Source: Clostridia bacterium
GTDB lineage: Bacteria; Bacillota; Clostridia; Lachnospirales; Bianqueaceae
DNA: 49,827 nt
Direction of reading: 5' to 3'
Assembly (NCBI GenBank): GCA_900764045.1
Contig: CAAFMN010000100.1
Location: 1 to 49,827, forward strand
Position numbers and translations under genes: made by a program. Of this stretch, positions 24,756 through 32,825 are shown in pieces (the first letter of the stretch is position 1; each line of letters begins with the position of its first letter). The notes beneath the pieces were generated by a model, which saw only the letters and a program-made list of their open reading frames with translations, did no database searches and was not told the origin of the DNA.

Positions 24756-25001
24756 ATGAACACCATTTGGCAAGAGGAACTTTTTGAAGATCACAAAACC
24801 GGGAAATACCTGCGCTATCTGTCGCATACAGCGGCAGGCGAAGGACGGAATCCGCTGCTATTGCAAATCCATGGAGCTGGCAGCAGGCAGTGCGGCCGGA
24901 TGTCGATCCTGCCGCAGGCAGAGCATAACGCCTAGGACGCAGCGTTCGCGTCGGATGAGCTGTGGAACTGGCTATTCCAGCAGGCAAAGACACATTATTG
25001 A
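24756..25001 (+). pseudogene. Alpha/beta-hydrolase (esterase) remnant with internal deletion and in-frame stop
   Basis: The frame begins MNTIWQEELFEDHKTGKYLR and reaches PLLLQIHGAGSR, the oxyanion-hole start of a dienelactone-hydrolase-like or prolyl-oligopeptidase-like esterase. It then jumps directly to a C-terminal segment MSILPQAEHNA, where the catalytic His lies, followed by a TAG (24933-24935) where homologues have Trp, and continues in frame as DAAFASDELWNWLFQQ to a TGA at 24999. The central part with the catalytic Ser (GCSMGG-type motif) and Asp is missing, about 150 codons by comparison with the family as I remember it. The promoter and ribosome binding site remain. It cannot be active. 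Confidence 0.8.
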
Positions 25002-25009
25002 CCAATACG

Positions 25010-25036
25010 AAAGGGCAACCCGCGGGCTGCCCTTTT
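25010..25036. terminator. Bidirectional terminator between hydrolase remnant and hom
   Basis: AAAGGGCA (25010-25017) pairs with TGCCCTTT (25028-25035), with an inner CCCGCGGG. A-run on one side and TTTT on the other make it work in both directions, ending hom on the minus strand. Confidence 0.85.
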
Positions 25037-25043
25037 ACCTTGC

Positions 25044-26243
25044 TTATTCTTCTATTTTGCGGAATACACTGCACACTCTGGCCTGTTCGCGGATCTTATC
25101 CATCAGCTCTTCCAATTGCTTCCTTGTGATCTGAACGGTCACTCCGCACCAGCCGCCTTTGACCGGAACGATCTCCTCCAACCGCTCATCTCCAATCTGT
25201 GCGCCTTCTACACGAATCATGTAGCTGCTGGGACGGTCTCCCGGATGAATCGGCTCTTCCCGTTCCACGCTCCAGACATTCATCTCATAAACGCCGTTGC
25301 CGTTCAGCGCAGCCAAGATATCCGCGACCACCGCGCTCGCCGTTGCCAGCTTTCCCGCTCCTTTACCATAATACATGGTGTCTGAAAGCATACTGCTCTT
25401 TACCATAACCGCATTATATACACTGTTGACAGAAGCCAGCATATGATGGCCCGGGACAAACATAGGCTCCACCGATGCATAAAAGCGTCCATTTTCCTTC
25501 TGACAATTGCTGATCAGCTTCAGTCGGCCGCCCAACGCTGTCGCCGCGGCGATATCCTCACTCGTAATCTTGCTGATACCCTGCGTCGGCACATCCTCAT
25601 AACTGATGTGGCGGCCGCAGATCATTGAAGCCAGGATCGCGATCTTGCGCGATGCGTCATAGCCTTCCACATCCGCTTCCGGTTTGCGCTCCGCATATCC
25701 CTTTGCCTGCGCGTCCGCCAACGCCTCTTGGAAACTTGCGCCCGCATTCTCCATAAGTTCCAGAATATAGTTGGTCGTTCCGTTCAGAATACCTGTGATC
25801 CGATAGATCTCTTCCTGAATCATCGCCGTATTGATCGTCCGCAGGATGGGAATTCCGCCCGCTACGCTTGCCTCGAACAAAAAGCTGACCTGATGAGCCC
25901 TCGCGATCTCTCCCAGTTCCGCTCCCCTGGCCTCCACCAGCTCTTTGTTAGAGGTAACCACATGCTTTCCGGCCGCGAGTGCCTGACTGACAAACTCGTA
26001 TGCCGGATGGATGCCGCCCATCACCTCTGCTACAACCTCGATCTCCGGGTTGCTGACGATCGCCGAAAAATCATGTACGATCTTTTTCTGAATCGGATCC
26101 CCTGGGAAGTCCCGCAGATCCAACACCGCAGCAACCTCGACTTCATCGCCCAGTTTCCGAGCCACCTCTTTGCGGCTGTTTTCCAGAACGGCCGCCACGC
26201 CCGAACCTACTGTACCGTAACCTAATATCGCAATTTTTCTCAT
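25044..26243 (-). CDS. hom: Homoserine dehydrogenase
   Basis: It reduces aspartate semialdehyde to homoserine with NAD(P)H, the branch toward threonine and methionine. The 399-residue protein has the nucleotide fold ILGYGTVGSGVAAVLENS, the signature GGIPILRTINTAMIQEEI and GILNGTTNYIL, and catalytic lysine region TSNKELVEARG. The C-terminus is shorter than in forms with a full ACT domain, with only a weakly ACT-like tail. It begins one base after the stop of the upstream ACT-domain gene, so the two are coupled, which suggests that the ACT protein senses an amino acid of this pathway. Confidence 0.95.
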   Translation of the reverse strand: MRKIAILGYGTVGSGVAAVLENSRKEVARKLGDEVEVAAVLDLRDFPGDPIQKKIVHDFSAIVSNPEIEVVAEVMGGIHPAYEFVSQALAAGKHVVTSNKELVEARGAELGEIARAHQVSFLFEASVAGGIPILRTINTAMIQEEIYRITGILNGTTNYILELMENAGASFQEALADAQAKGYAERKPEADVEGYDASRKIAILASMICGRHISYEDVPTQGISKITSEDIAAATALGGRLKLISNCQKENGRFYASVEPMFVPGHHMLASVNSVYNAVMVKSSMLSDTMYYGKGAGKLATASAVVADILAALNGNGVYEMNVWSVEREEPIHPGDRPSSYMIRVEGAQIGDERLEEIVPVKGGWCGVTVQITRKQLEELMDKIREQARVCSVFRKIEE

Positions 26244-26244
26244 A

Positions 26245-26682
26245 TCAATCCCGCGCCAACAATCTGACTGACGCTACTCCTTTCACCATCCGGATTGCCT
26301 CCAGCAATTTCTCAATATGCGTATCCTCTGTTCCACATTGCGCGTTGATAGAAATCTCCGCCAATCCTCCCGTGGGAACTGATTGATAGATCGTCTGGAT
26401 ATTCATCCTGGCCTCCGAGATCGTCTCCAGTACTTCCGACAATACCCCCGGCTGATCCTTTAACACACAAGAGATTGTAACTGAACGACTGTGCAGGCCC
26501 TCCGCCAATGGCTCTATATCGTCTTTGTACTTATAAAATGAGCTGCGGCTGATTCCCAGCTTCTCCGTCACTTCCTGTACGGTCTTGGCTTCTCCGGAGC
26601 TGAGCATCTTCTTGGCCTCGACTACTTTGATCAGAACCTCCGGCAATGCACTGCCCTTGACCAGATAATATTCTGTATTCAA
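26245..26682 (-). CDS. ACT domain-containing protein (UPF0735 family)
   Basis: This family sits upstream of hom or pheA genes in Firmicutes and probably senses amino acids. The 145-residue protein has an N-terminal helix-turn-helix-like part (VQEVTEKLGISRSSFYKYKD) and a C-terminal ACT domain (ISCVLKDQPGVLSEVLETIS, then NIQTIYQSVPTGGLAEISI). The start is TTG at 26682, because GGGGAGG lies 7 bases upstream and the product then begins MNTEYYLVKG as in homologues. It is the first gene of the hom operon. The combination of a DNA-binding-like helix pair and ACT suggests a regulator, but that is inference. Confidence 0.88.
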   Translation of the reverse strand: MNTEYYLVKGSALPEVLIKVVEAKKMLSSGEAKTVQEVTEKLGISRSSFYKYKDDIEPLAEGLHSRSVTISCVLKDQPGVLSEVLETISEARMNIQTIYQSVPTGGLAEISINAQCGTEDTHIEKLLEAIRMVKGVASVRLLARD

Positions 26683-26740
26683 TGCGCGCCCTCCCCTTCT
26701 TAGTGTCCGTGTGCAATACACATTCGTTCGTACATATTGG

Positions 26741-26769
26741 ATTTTACCATATTTCTTTTCGACTGTCAA
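26741..26769 (-). promoter_or_regulatory. Promoter of the ACT-hom operon
   Basis: TTGACA (26764-26769), 17 bases, TAAAAT (26741-26746) on the minus strand. It follows the terminator of the gld-like operon's neighbourhood directly and gives a leader of about 50 bases, too short for a riboswitch. Confidence 0.75.
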
Positions 26770-26771
26770 CC

Positions 26772-26817
26772 AAAAAAAGACGGGCAGTTTGATAGAAGTT
26801 GCTTCTATCAAATGCCC
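26772..26817 (-). terminator. Terminator of the gld-like operon
   Basis: On the minus strand GGGCATTTGATAGAAG pairs with CTTCTATCAAACTGCCC (one bulged base), followed after three bases by TTTTTTT. It lies about 30 bases after the DUF4340 stop codon and just upstream of the ACT-hom promoter. Confidence 0.9.
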
Positions 26818-26845
26818 ATCCTTCCATGATTTTTGACGAAATGAT

Positions 26846-28390
26846 TTATTCCTGCGCGAGCTCTTCAAAGCCCTTCCACATGGTATCGAACTGCTGTGCG
26901 TTGCAGGCCATCCAGGACTCGCCCCATTGAGTGACATAATAGAACTCATTCAAACGGTAGAACTCTACTTTCTCTGTCTCTCCATTGGTATAATGATAAG
27001 TAATCGTAACCTTATCATTCTTATCATACTGCAGTTCCTCTCCCGGCTCAATCTCATAGTCCATCATAATTCCGATGACATTCTGGTACTGTGTCTTAAA
27101 GGCCTTTTCTTCCTTCAATACGCCGTTCAGATAGTATACCGCCAGACGCTCCGCAGAGGATTCATCTGTAGAGGATACTTCCGATTCATCCTGACGGAGA
27201 ATCGAGCCCTCATAGCTCTGTCCGTTTCCGGTTACAGAGTAAGAATCCACCTTCTGAATGTCATACAGGAATATGATCTTCTGAATATAATCAAAAGGCT
27301 CAAAATTAAAGCAATCCAAAGAGCTCTCTTTGACCGTATAAACATCATTGGAACCGCCCTGACGGAAATAGATCAGGCCGTCGCCCGCGGAGGTGCCGAA
27401 ATAATAATCCGCTGTATGATACTCATACTTAACCGTATCACTGCCGGAATTCTCGGATGAGGTATCCTGAACCCTTGTCGTAACCTTGACATGATGCTCA
27501 AAACTGGTATCGCCCAGGCCATACTTGTCCAGATCCGCCGCGTCCGCCTCTACCAACTTCTCGATGGATACAGACTCATAGGATCCGAAATAATCGGAAA
27601 GGTTGCCGGTCACAACGGTCCATGGCCAGTCGCCATAAGGACTCAGCATCTTATACGGGGAGGTGTCATAGATCTCATCATGCGTCTCTCCGTCTTCCCA
27701 CGTGCGTATCTCAATCGGACGTCCGTCCTTTTCCTCCAGCAGGAGGTATGTCAGTTCCTCTTCAACATTGATCTGCTCAATCGTAATACTGCGCAGATTG
27801 GTCAGATCATAAGTAGCATATGTCGCGACACTCTTATATACAGTGTAAACACCGTCATGATCGGACAGCACCGCATATCGATAGCTGCCGTCCGGTGTGG
27901 TATCGCCGACCTTAACGGTTACGGAAGTCCCGTCCGTATAATGAACGGTCATCTCCGCATACGGCTTGGACAGTCCATAGTTGGCCAGCTGCACCTCTGC
28001 CTTATTCTCAGCCACAGTGCTTACCTGCATCAGCGCCGAACCAACGGAAGACAGACTGTTAATCACGGAAGACGTCAGCTCCCAGTCTTCATGATCCTTC
28101 AGATACCAGCTCTGCTCGGTCTTCTCATTACCGCTGGAATCCTGCGACTGCGTCAGCTTGGATACCAACGTATATTCCGCGCCTTCATTCTTCACATCGA
28201 TCGAGGCAATCTCCGTCTTGTCCCTCTGCAGCAGATACTCACTGTTTGTACTGATCGTAGAAGAGGACTCTTCAGAAGAGTCTCCCCCCGGCATTACGCC
28301 GTTCTTCTGCAATACTGCGATCACAAGACACGCCGCGATCAACAGTACCAGGACACCGGCAAAGACTGCCAGCTTCTTGCCTTTACTCAT
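26846..28390 (-). CDS. DUF4340 domain protein, partner of a Gld-type ABC transporter
   Basis: The 514-residue protein has an N-terminal membrane anchor (about residues 7-27, KLAVFAGVLVLLIAACLVIAVL region) and a long extracytoplasmic part rich in Ser, Thr, Asp and Tyr, with repeated beta-rich segments. DUF4340 proteins follow gldG-like genes in many bacteria; their function is not established. The ATG overlaps the stop of the upstream GldG-like gene by 4 bases. It is the last gene of the operon and has a strong terminator after it. A role as a surface-exposed subunit of the complex is an inference from topology and linkage. Confidence 0.8.
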   Translation of the reverse strand: MSKGKKLAVFAGVLVLLIAACLVIAVLQKNGVMPGGDSSEESSSTISTNSEYLLQRDKTEIASIDVKNEGAEYTLVSKLTQSQDSSGNEKTEQSWYLKDHEDWELTSSVINSLSSVGSALMQVSTVAENKAEVQLANYGLSKPYAEMTVHYTDGTSVTVKVGDTTPDGSYRYAVLSDHDGVYTVYKSVATYATYDLTNLRSITIEQINVEEELTYLLLEEKDGRPIEIRTWEDGETHDEIYDTSPYKMLSPYGDWPWTVVTGNLSDYFGSYESVSIEKLVEADAADLDKYGLGDTSFEHHVKVTTRVQDTSSENSGSDTVKYEYHTADYYFGTSAGDGLIYFRQGGSNDVYTVKESSLDCFNFEPFDYIQKIIFLYDIQKVDSYSVTGNGQSYEGSILRQDESEVSSTDESSAERLAVYYLNGVLKEEKAFKTQYQNVIGIMMDYEIEPGEELQYDKNDKVTITYHYTNGETEKVEFYRLNEFYYVTQWGESWMACNAQQFDTMWKGFEELAQE

Positions 28391-29844
28391 AGATGCTTCC
28401 TCCGTGACCAGACAACCAGTCCGGCTACTACCAGTGCCAGCGGTATCGCCACTACAAATACGATGCTCCAGCCTACCATATTGGCCTCGGTAATGGTCAG
28501 CGTATCGGTCGTATACTCCTTCGCGCTGATATACAGAGTATCTACCTCTGTCTGCAGATAATTAAGAGTATTGTACAGCAGGTCATAGTTAGCGCCCGTC
28601 ATATAGTTCTGAGAATCAAACATCAAGGAGCTGCCCAGTACCGCGATTCGGGTATTCTTTACCTCACTGCCGGCAGAGAGTGATTCCTCTACCATCAATC
28701 CGACATAGAAGGGGCCCTTGACGTCGCCTTCTTCATAGTCCATCACGGTGCTGTTCTTGTCCTTCTTGACAATCGCGTCGTCAGAAGTTGTAAGGATCGG
28801 CGTAATCTGCGTCGCGCGGTTCCGGTCCTCTTCCACCTTCAGAGCGATCGGCATCGGCACCAGCACCTGCTTCTGCGCTACATTCTCTGTCACATCATGG
28901 TCGCCTAGATCCGGCATCAGGAAGTTTACATATCCATAATAATAATTCGCGTTGGTATCGATCAGAGATCCCTGTTCTACGCTGACGCCGTATCGGGCCA
29001 GGAGCGTATCAAAATTAGTCATGTTTTCCGGATAGTTCACGCTGAGGTTCAGCAGCAGCCGTCCGCCGTCATCCAGGTAAGCCTGCAGCGTCTCATACTC
29101 CTGCTTACTCAGGTCCTGCATCGGGTTGTTGATCATGACAACCGTATAATTATTGGCCGTCAGCTCTTCATCCGGCATCAGCAGATTCAGATCCTTAATC
29201 TGGAAATTAGCCTTACCAAGAAGGGTCGCGATACTGCTGTCCAGCGCTGTCTCGCCATGTCCCGTCAAGGTATAGAGAACCGGCGTATTCTCACTAATTA
29301 CATACTGAATCGCAGAGGTCAGAGCTTCCTCTGCCTTAAATGCCGTCACCTCATATTCATACTGACCTTTGGACTGATTCAGCGTTTTCTTATACTGATA
29401 CAGATCACTTTCACTGACGATCTTATACTTGCCAGTCCGGTCATTGACCACAATCAGGCTGTTGCTTGCGATGGTCTCATTGTCCTGACGGTACGGCTGC
29501 GTAAATTCCGGATTGGTATACGGATCTACCTGCTGATAGGATACCTTACCGCAGTTCTTGATATAATCCTCGATCAGCGATACCGCGGAGTCATTCTCCT
29601 TGCCAGTCACATACAGTCCATAGATCGTTACATCATCCTCTACGTTTTCCAGAATCAGCTTGGTCTTGGAACCGATCGTATAGAACTGTTCCGGCGTCAG
29701 ATCGACCGTAATCTTCAGCTGCTGGAACAGAAGATTCACAACAATCAGAGCAATCAGGGCAAAAATAACCACAATCGTCATGTAGCCGCCGTACTTCAGA
29801 TTTTTATTCTTTTTGGCGGTATTCTTAAAACTGAATTTTCCCAT
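28387..29844 (-). CDS. GldG-like ABC transporter accessory membrane protein
   Basis: The 485-residue protein has a cytosolic basic N-terminus, a membrane segment at about residues 21-42, a large extracytoplasmic domain of the kind found in GldG and IFT52-related proteins (VLYTLTGHGETALDSSIATLL, then NNPMQDLSKQEYETLQAYLDDGGRLLLNL), and a C-terminal membrane segment before RRKHL. In Bacteroidetes GldA, GldF and GldG are needed for gliding; in Firmicutes the same trio has no proven role. It sits between the permease and DUF4340 genes in one operon. Confidence 0.82.
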   Translation of the reverse strand: MGKFSFKNTAKKNKNLKYGGYMTIVVIFALIALIVVNLLFQQLKITVDLTPEQFYTIGSKTKLILENVEDDVTIYGLYVTGKENDSAVSLIEDYIKNCGKVSYQQVDPYTNPEFTQPYRQDNETIASNSLIVVNDRTGKYKIVSESDLYQYKKTLNQSKGQYEYEVTAFKAEEALTSAIQYVISENTPVLYTLTGHGETALDSSIATLLGKANFQIKDLNLLMPDEELTANNYTVVMINNPMQDLSKQEYETLQAYLDDGGRLLLNLSVNYPENMTNFDTLLARYGVSVEQGSLIDTNANYYYGYVNFLMPDLGDHDVTENVAQKQVLVPMPIALKVEEDRNRATQITPILTTSDDAIVKKDKNSTVMDYEEGDVKGPFYVGLMVEESLSAGSEVKNTRIAVLGSSLMFDSQNYMTGANYDLLYNTLNYLQTEVDTLYISAKEYTTDTLTITEANMVGWSIVFVVAIPLALVVAGLVVWSRRKHL

Positions 29845-29862
29845 GTGTCTGCTCCTCCTTCC

Positions 29863-30729
29863 TTAGTTCCATCTTCTCTTCTCAATCACCTGAACCGTCA
29901 AGAAGACAACGAATACAGTGAAGGACAGATAGAAGACGACATTAGAGAAATCAAATACGCCTGTATAGAAATCGGTGTAACGTGTTACCAGAGATGTCCA
30001 ATCCGCTACATTGACCAGCAGATTGTCGTACAGGCTGGGGACAAAGAAGAACAGCAACACTGCCACGGCAACGCATACCACAGCTATGATACCTGTAACA
30101 TAGATATCCTTGATCGCGCGATAGATCAAGAACGCTACGATCAGAAGCGCTACAATCACGACTCCCAGCGCGAAAATCCGGGTAGAGGGCAGCATGCTGG
30201 CCACACCATCCAGGAGGAAGATCAGCATGAACACGCCGATGCTCGCGATTGCCGCCACCAGCTGGTTCTCCGTCATGGAGGAGATCAGCATACCGATCGC
30301 GGTAAAGGCGCATCCGTACAGCCAGAATCCGATATAGCCCCCGACCACCTTCTGAATCGGCACGGAACCGCCCAGAGCCGACAGAACGATGGGCTGGAAC
30401 ATAGTGATCGCCAGCGCCAGAGTGAACAGCGTCATCGCTGCCAGATATTTTCCCAGCACGATCTTCCACACCTTAACCGGCGCGGTAAACAGCAATTGAT
30501 CCGTACGGTTCTTCATCTCTTCCGAGAACATCCGCATCGTCAGAAGCGGCAGCGCAAACAGAATCAGCAGAGTTACCGCATTCAGTACATAGCTATAGTC
30601 TGAAGACTGATAGATCAGTCCGTACAGCATAAAATAGATTCCGAACAGCACCAGCATGAATGCCATAAAGACATATCCCAGAGGCGTTGTAAAATAACTG
30701 CGCAATTCCTTTAAATATACGGCCTTCAT
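29863..30729 (-). CDS. ABC-2 type permease, GldF-like
   Basis: This is the membrane subunit of the ABC system. The 288-residue protein begins MKAVYLKELRSYFTTPLGYVF, the usual ABC-2 entry, and has six or seven membrane segments with MRMFSEEMKNRTDQLLFTAP as the conserved cytosolic coupling region. Its ATG overlaps the ATPase stop by 4 bases, so the two are translated together. The C-terminal VQVIEKRRW matches the GldF pattern. Confidence 0.87.
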   Translation of the reverse strand: MKAVYLKELRSYFTTPLGYVFMAFMLVLFGIYFMLYGLIYQSSDYSYVLNAVTLLILFALPLLTMRMFSEEMKNRTDQLLFTAPVKVWKIVLGKYLAAMTLFTLALAITMFQPIVLSALGGSVPIQKVVGGYIGFWLYGCAFTAIGMLISSMTENQLVAAIASIGVFMLIFLLDGVASMLPSTRIFALGVVIVALLIVAFLIYRAIKDIYVTGIIAVVCVAVAVLLFFFVPSLYDNLLVNVADWTSLVTRYTDFYTGVFDFSNVVFYLSFTVFVVFLTVQVIEKRRWN

Positions 30730-31676
30730 CCTCTTCTCGCCTCTCTTTCTCCGGTAATCTGCAGGAAGATGTCCTCCAGATTGACCTCTGCTGTCTTCAT
30801 CAGCAGAATCGGATAATGATTGCTGCTGCAGAACTCAAAGATCGCTTCTCTGGCATCTGCCTCGTCGGCCATCTCTACGTTGACATCTACAGCACCCTCT
30901 TCACGGATACGAACGATCTCCGCGTAAGCCACGCCCGGAATCTGCGCGATTCCGTTCAGCACGTCATTCTTGGGGCCCTTGATACGCATCTCAAGCTTAT
31001 TGCTCTTGATGGCAGACTTCGCCAGGTTGTCCGGCGTATCCGTCGCCACAATACGTCCCTTATTGATGATGATGACACGGTCGCAGACTGCCTGCACCTC
31101 CGCCAGAATATGAGAGCTGATAATCAATGTATGCTCTTCGCTCAGATTCTTGATCAGATCCCGGACCTCCGTGATCTGCTTGGGATCCAGGCCTACGGTC
31201 GGCTCATCCAAGATCAGCACTTCCGGATTACCTACCAGCGCCTGCGCAATACCCACACGCTGCTTATATCCCTTGGACAGGTTCCGGATCAGACGCTTGC
31301 GGACATCACTGATTCTGGCCTGTTTGGTCACTCTGGCCAGCGTCTCTTCCTTTTGCTTGGCGGGAACGCCCTTCAGGTCACAGACAAAACTCAGGTACTC
31401 ATTCACCGTCATATCCGTGTACAGCGGCGGAAGCTCCGGCAGATAGCCAATCTTCTGCTTGGCCTTCTCCGGCTGCTCCAGTACGCTCACGCCGTCTACC
31501 AGAACATCTCCCTCTGTGGATGAGAGATATCCGGTAATAATGTTCATCGTCGTAGACTTACCTGCGCCGTTCGGCCCCAGGAAACCTACAACCTCGCCTT
31601 TTTGTATGGTAAAAGATACATTATCCAACGCCAAATGGTTGCCGTATCGCTTTACCAGATTTTTTACTTCTATCAA
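30726..31676 (-). CDS. ABC transporter ATP-binding protein, GldA-like
   Basis: This ATPase should drive the GldF-like permease. The 316-residue protein has Walker A GPNGAGKSTTMNII, signature LSKGYKQRVGIAQAL, Walker B VLILDEPTVGLD and the switch His in IISSHILAE, followed by a C-terminal domain of about 100 residues typical of ABC-2 exporters. The start is TTG at 31676, chosen because GGAGG lies 8 bases upstream. It is the first gene of the four-gene operon. I do not see a consensus promoter ahead of it. Confidence 0.9.
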   Translation of the reverse strand: MIEVKNLVKRYGNHLALDNVSFTIQKGEVVGFLGPNGAGKSTTMNIITGYLSSTEGDVLVDGVSVLEQPEKAKQKIGYLPELPPLYTDMTVNEYLSFVCDLKGVPAKQKEETLARVTKQARISDVRKRLIRNLSKGYKQRVGIAQALVGNPEVLILDEPTVGLDPKQITEVRDLIKNLSEEHTLIISSHILAEVQAVCDRVIIINKGRIVATDTPDNLAKSAIKSNKLEMRIKGPKNDVLNGIAQIPGVAYAEIVRIREEGAVDVNVEMADEADAREAIFEFCSSNHYPILLMKTAEVNLEDIFLQITGEREARRG

Positions 31677-31764
31677 GGCATTCTCCTCCTGATCTACAGT
31701 TTTGTTAAATTGTATCGAAAAAACATGAATAGGTTATGAACAAGGTGTAAAAAGATGTGCCTTT

Positions 31765-32706
31765 TTAATCCACCCGGTTCTGCGGCTGGCCCTCTCCCCA
31801 TTTTTTCACATTCTCATAGGCAATCCTTGCCCTCTTGACGAGCGCTTCCACCGTAGCGAACGCCACATGCGGAGTCAACAGCGTATGGGGCGCGTGATAC
31901 AGCACATGATCAGCAATCGGCGGCTCCGTCTCAAAGACATCCACACCGCAGCCGGCAATCTCTCCCTGCTCCAGCGCCGCAACCAGCGCCGCGCTGTCCA
32001 CCACCGGCCCTCTGGCCGTGTTAATCAGGATCGCCGTATTCTTCATCTTACGCAGCTGCTCCTGACCGATCAGGCCACGGGTACTGTCGTTCAGCGGCAC
32101 GTGCAAAGATACGATATCGCACTCTTCCAGAAGTGTATCCAAGTCAGCCCATACGACACCCGGTATCTCCTTCCGCGTACGGCTGTAGGCATACACTTCG
32201 CATCCAAAGGCCTGCGCGATCCTTATGACACGCTGTCCGATGGCTCCGGCCCCTATGACGCCGAACTTCTTGCCCTCCAGCTCCGGGCCTATGAGTCCCG
32301 CTTTGGTGCCGCCCTGCCGTATTCTGCGGTCGCACTCTCCAATGTTCCGGTACAGGCTGAGAATCAGTCCGAAAGTCAAATCCGCTACAGCAGCCGTAGA
32401 ATAGCCCGCGCAATTGCAGACCACAACGCCCTTCTCCCGGCACGCGTTCATCGCCACATGATCATAACCGGTAAAAGCGACGGACAAGAGCTTCAGCTTC
32501 TCAAACCCACGAATCGCTTCCGCAGGCAACGGCTGATTGGCCACAATAATCACATCCGCGTCCTTGCCGCGCTCGATCAGCTCCTGTGTACTCCCGGCAC
32601 GATTGCCATAATAAACGACCTCTGCCCCTTGCGGCAGGATCTCCGAAGCCAATGTATCCAAGGCCTCTTGCTTTACGCCCAGAGGCTCGATGACAACAAT
32701 CTTCAT
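31765..32706 (-). CDS. D-isomer-specific 2-hydroxyacid dehydrogenase
   Basis: It should interconvert a 2-oxoacid and a D-2-hydroxyacid with NAD(P)H. The 313-residue protein has the Rossmann motif GVIGAGAIGQRVIRIAQAFG, the catalytic Arg in LINTARGPVVDSAAL, the Glu in DVFETEPP and the His in LLTPHVAFAT. The substrate (phosphoglycerate, hydroxypyruvate, lactate or a longer 2-oxoacid) cannot be told from motifs. It has its own promoter and lies downstream of the hydrogenase operon, separated by a terminator, so a direct link to hydrogen metabolism is not implied. Confidence 0.9.
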   Translation of the reverse strand: MKIVVIEPLGVKQEALDTLASEILPQGAEVVYYGNRAGSTQELIERGKDADVIIVANQPLPAEAIRGFEKLKLLSVAFTGYDHVAMNACREKGVVVCNCAGYSTAAVADLTFGLILSLYRNIGECDRRIRQGGTKAGLIGPELEGKKFGVIGAGAIGQRVIRIAQAFGCEVYAYSRTRKEIPGVVWADLDTLLEECDIVSLHVPLNDSTRGLIGQEQLRKMKNTAILINTARGPVVDSAALVAALEQGEIAGCGVDVFETEPPIADHVLYHAPHTLLTPHVAFATVEALVKRARIAYENVKKWGEGQPQNRVD

Positions 32707-32748
32707 ATTGCTTCCTCCCTTGATCCATATTCAGCTTCTCACCTGTCT

Positions 32749-32777
32749 AATGTACACCGTTTTCCCCAAAATGTCAA
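32749..32777 (-). promoter_or_regulatory. Promoter of the 2-hydroxyacid dehydrogenase gene
   Basis: TTGACA (32772-32777), 17 bases and TACATT (32749-32754) on the minus strand. It lies directly downstream of the hydrogenase terminator. Confidence 0.65.
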
Positions 32778-32783
32778 TATGTA

Positions 32784-32817
32784 TAAAAGAACACAGGGCC
32801 CGCCGCGGCAGGCCCTG
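32784..32817 (-). terminator. Terminator of the hydCBA operon
   Basis: CAGGGCC (32794-32800) pairs with GGCCCTG (32811-32817), with an inner GCC/GGC stem. On the minus strand TGTTCTTTT follows. Confidence 0.8.
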
Positions 32818-32825
32818 CGTATTTT

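Noticed and set aside
26683..26740. T-box or riboswitch ahead of the ACT-hom operon
   Set aside because: The leader is only about 50 bases and shows no terminator or specifier structure.
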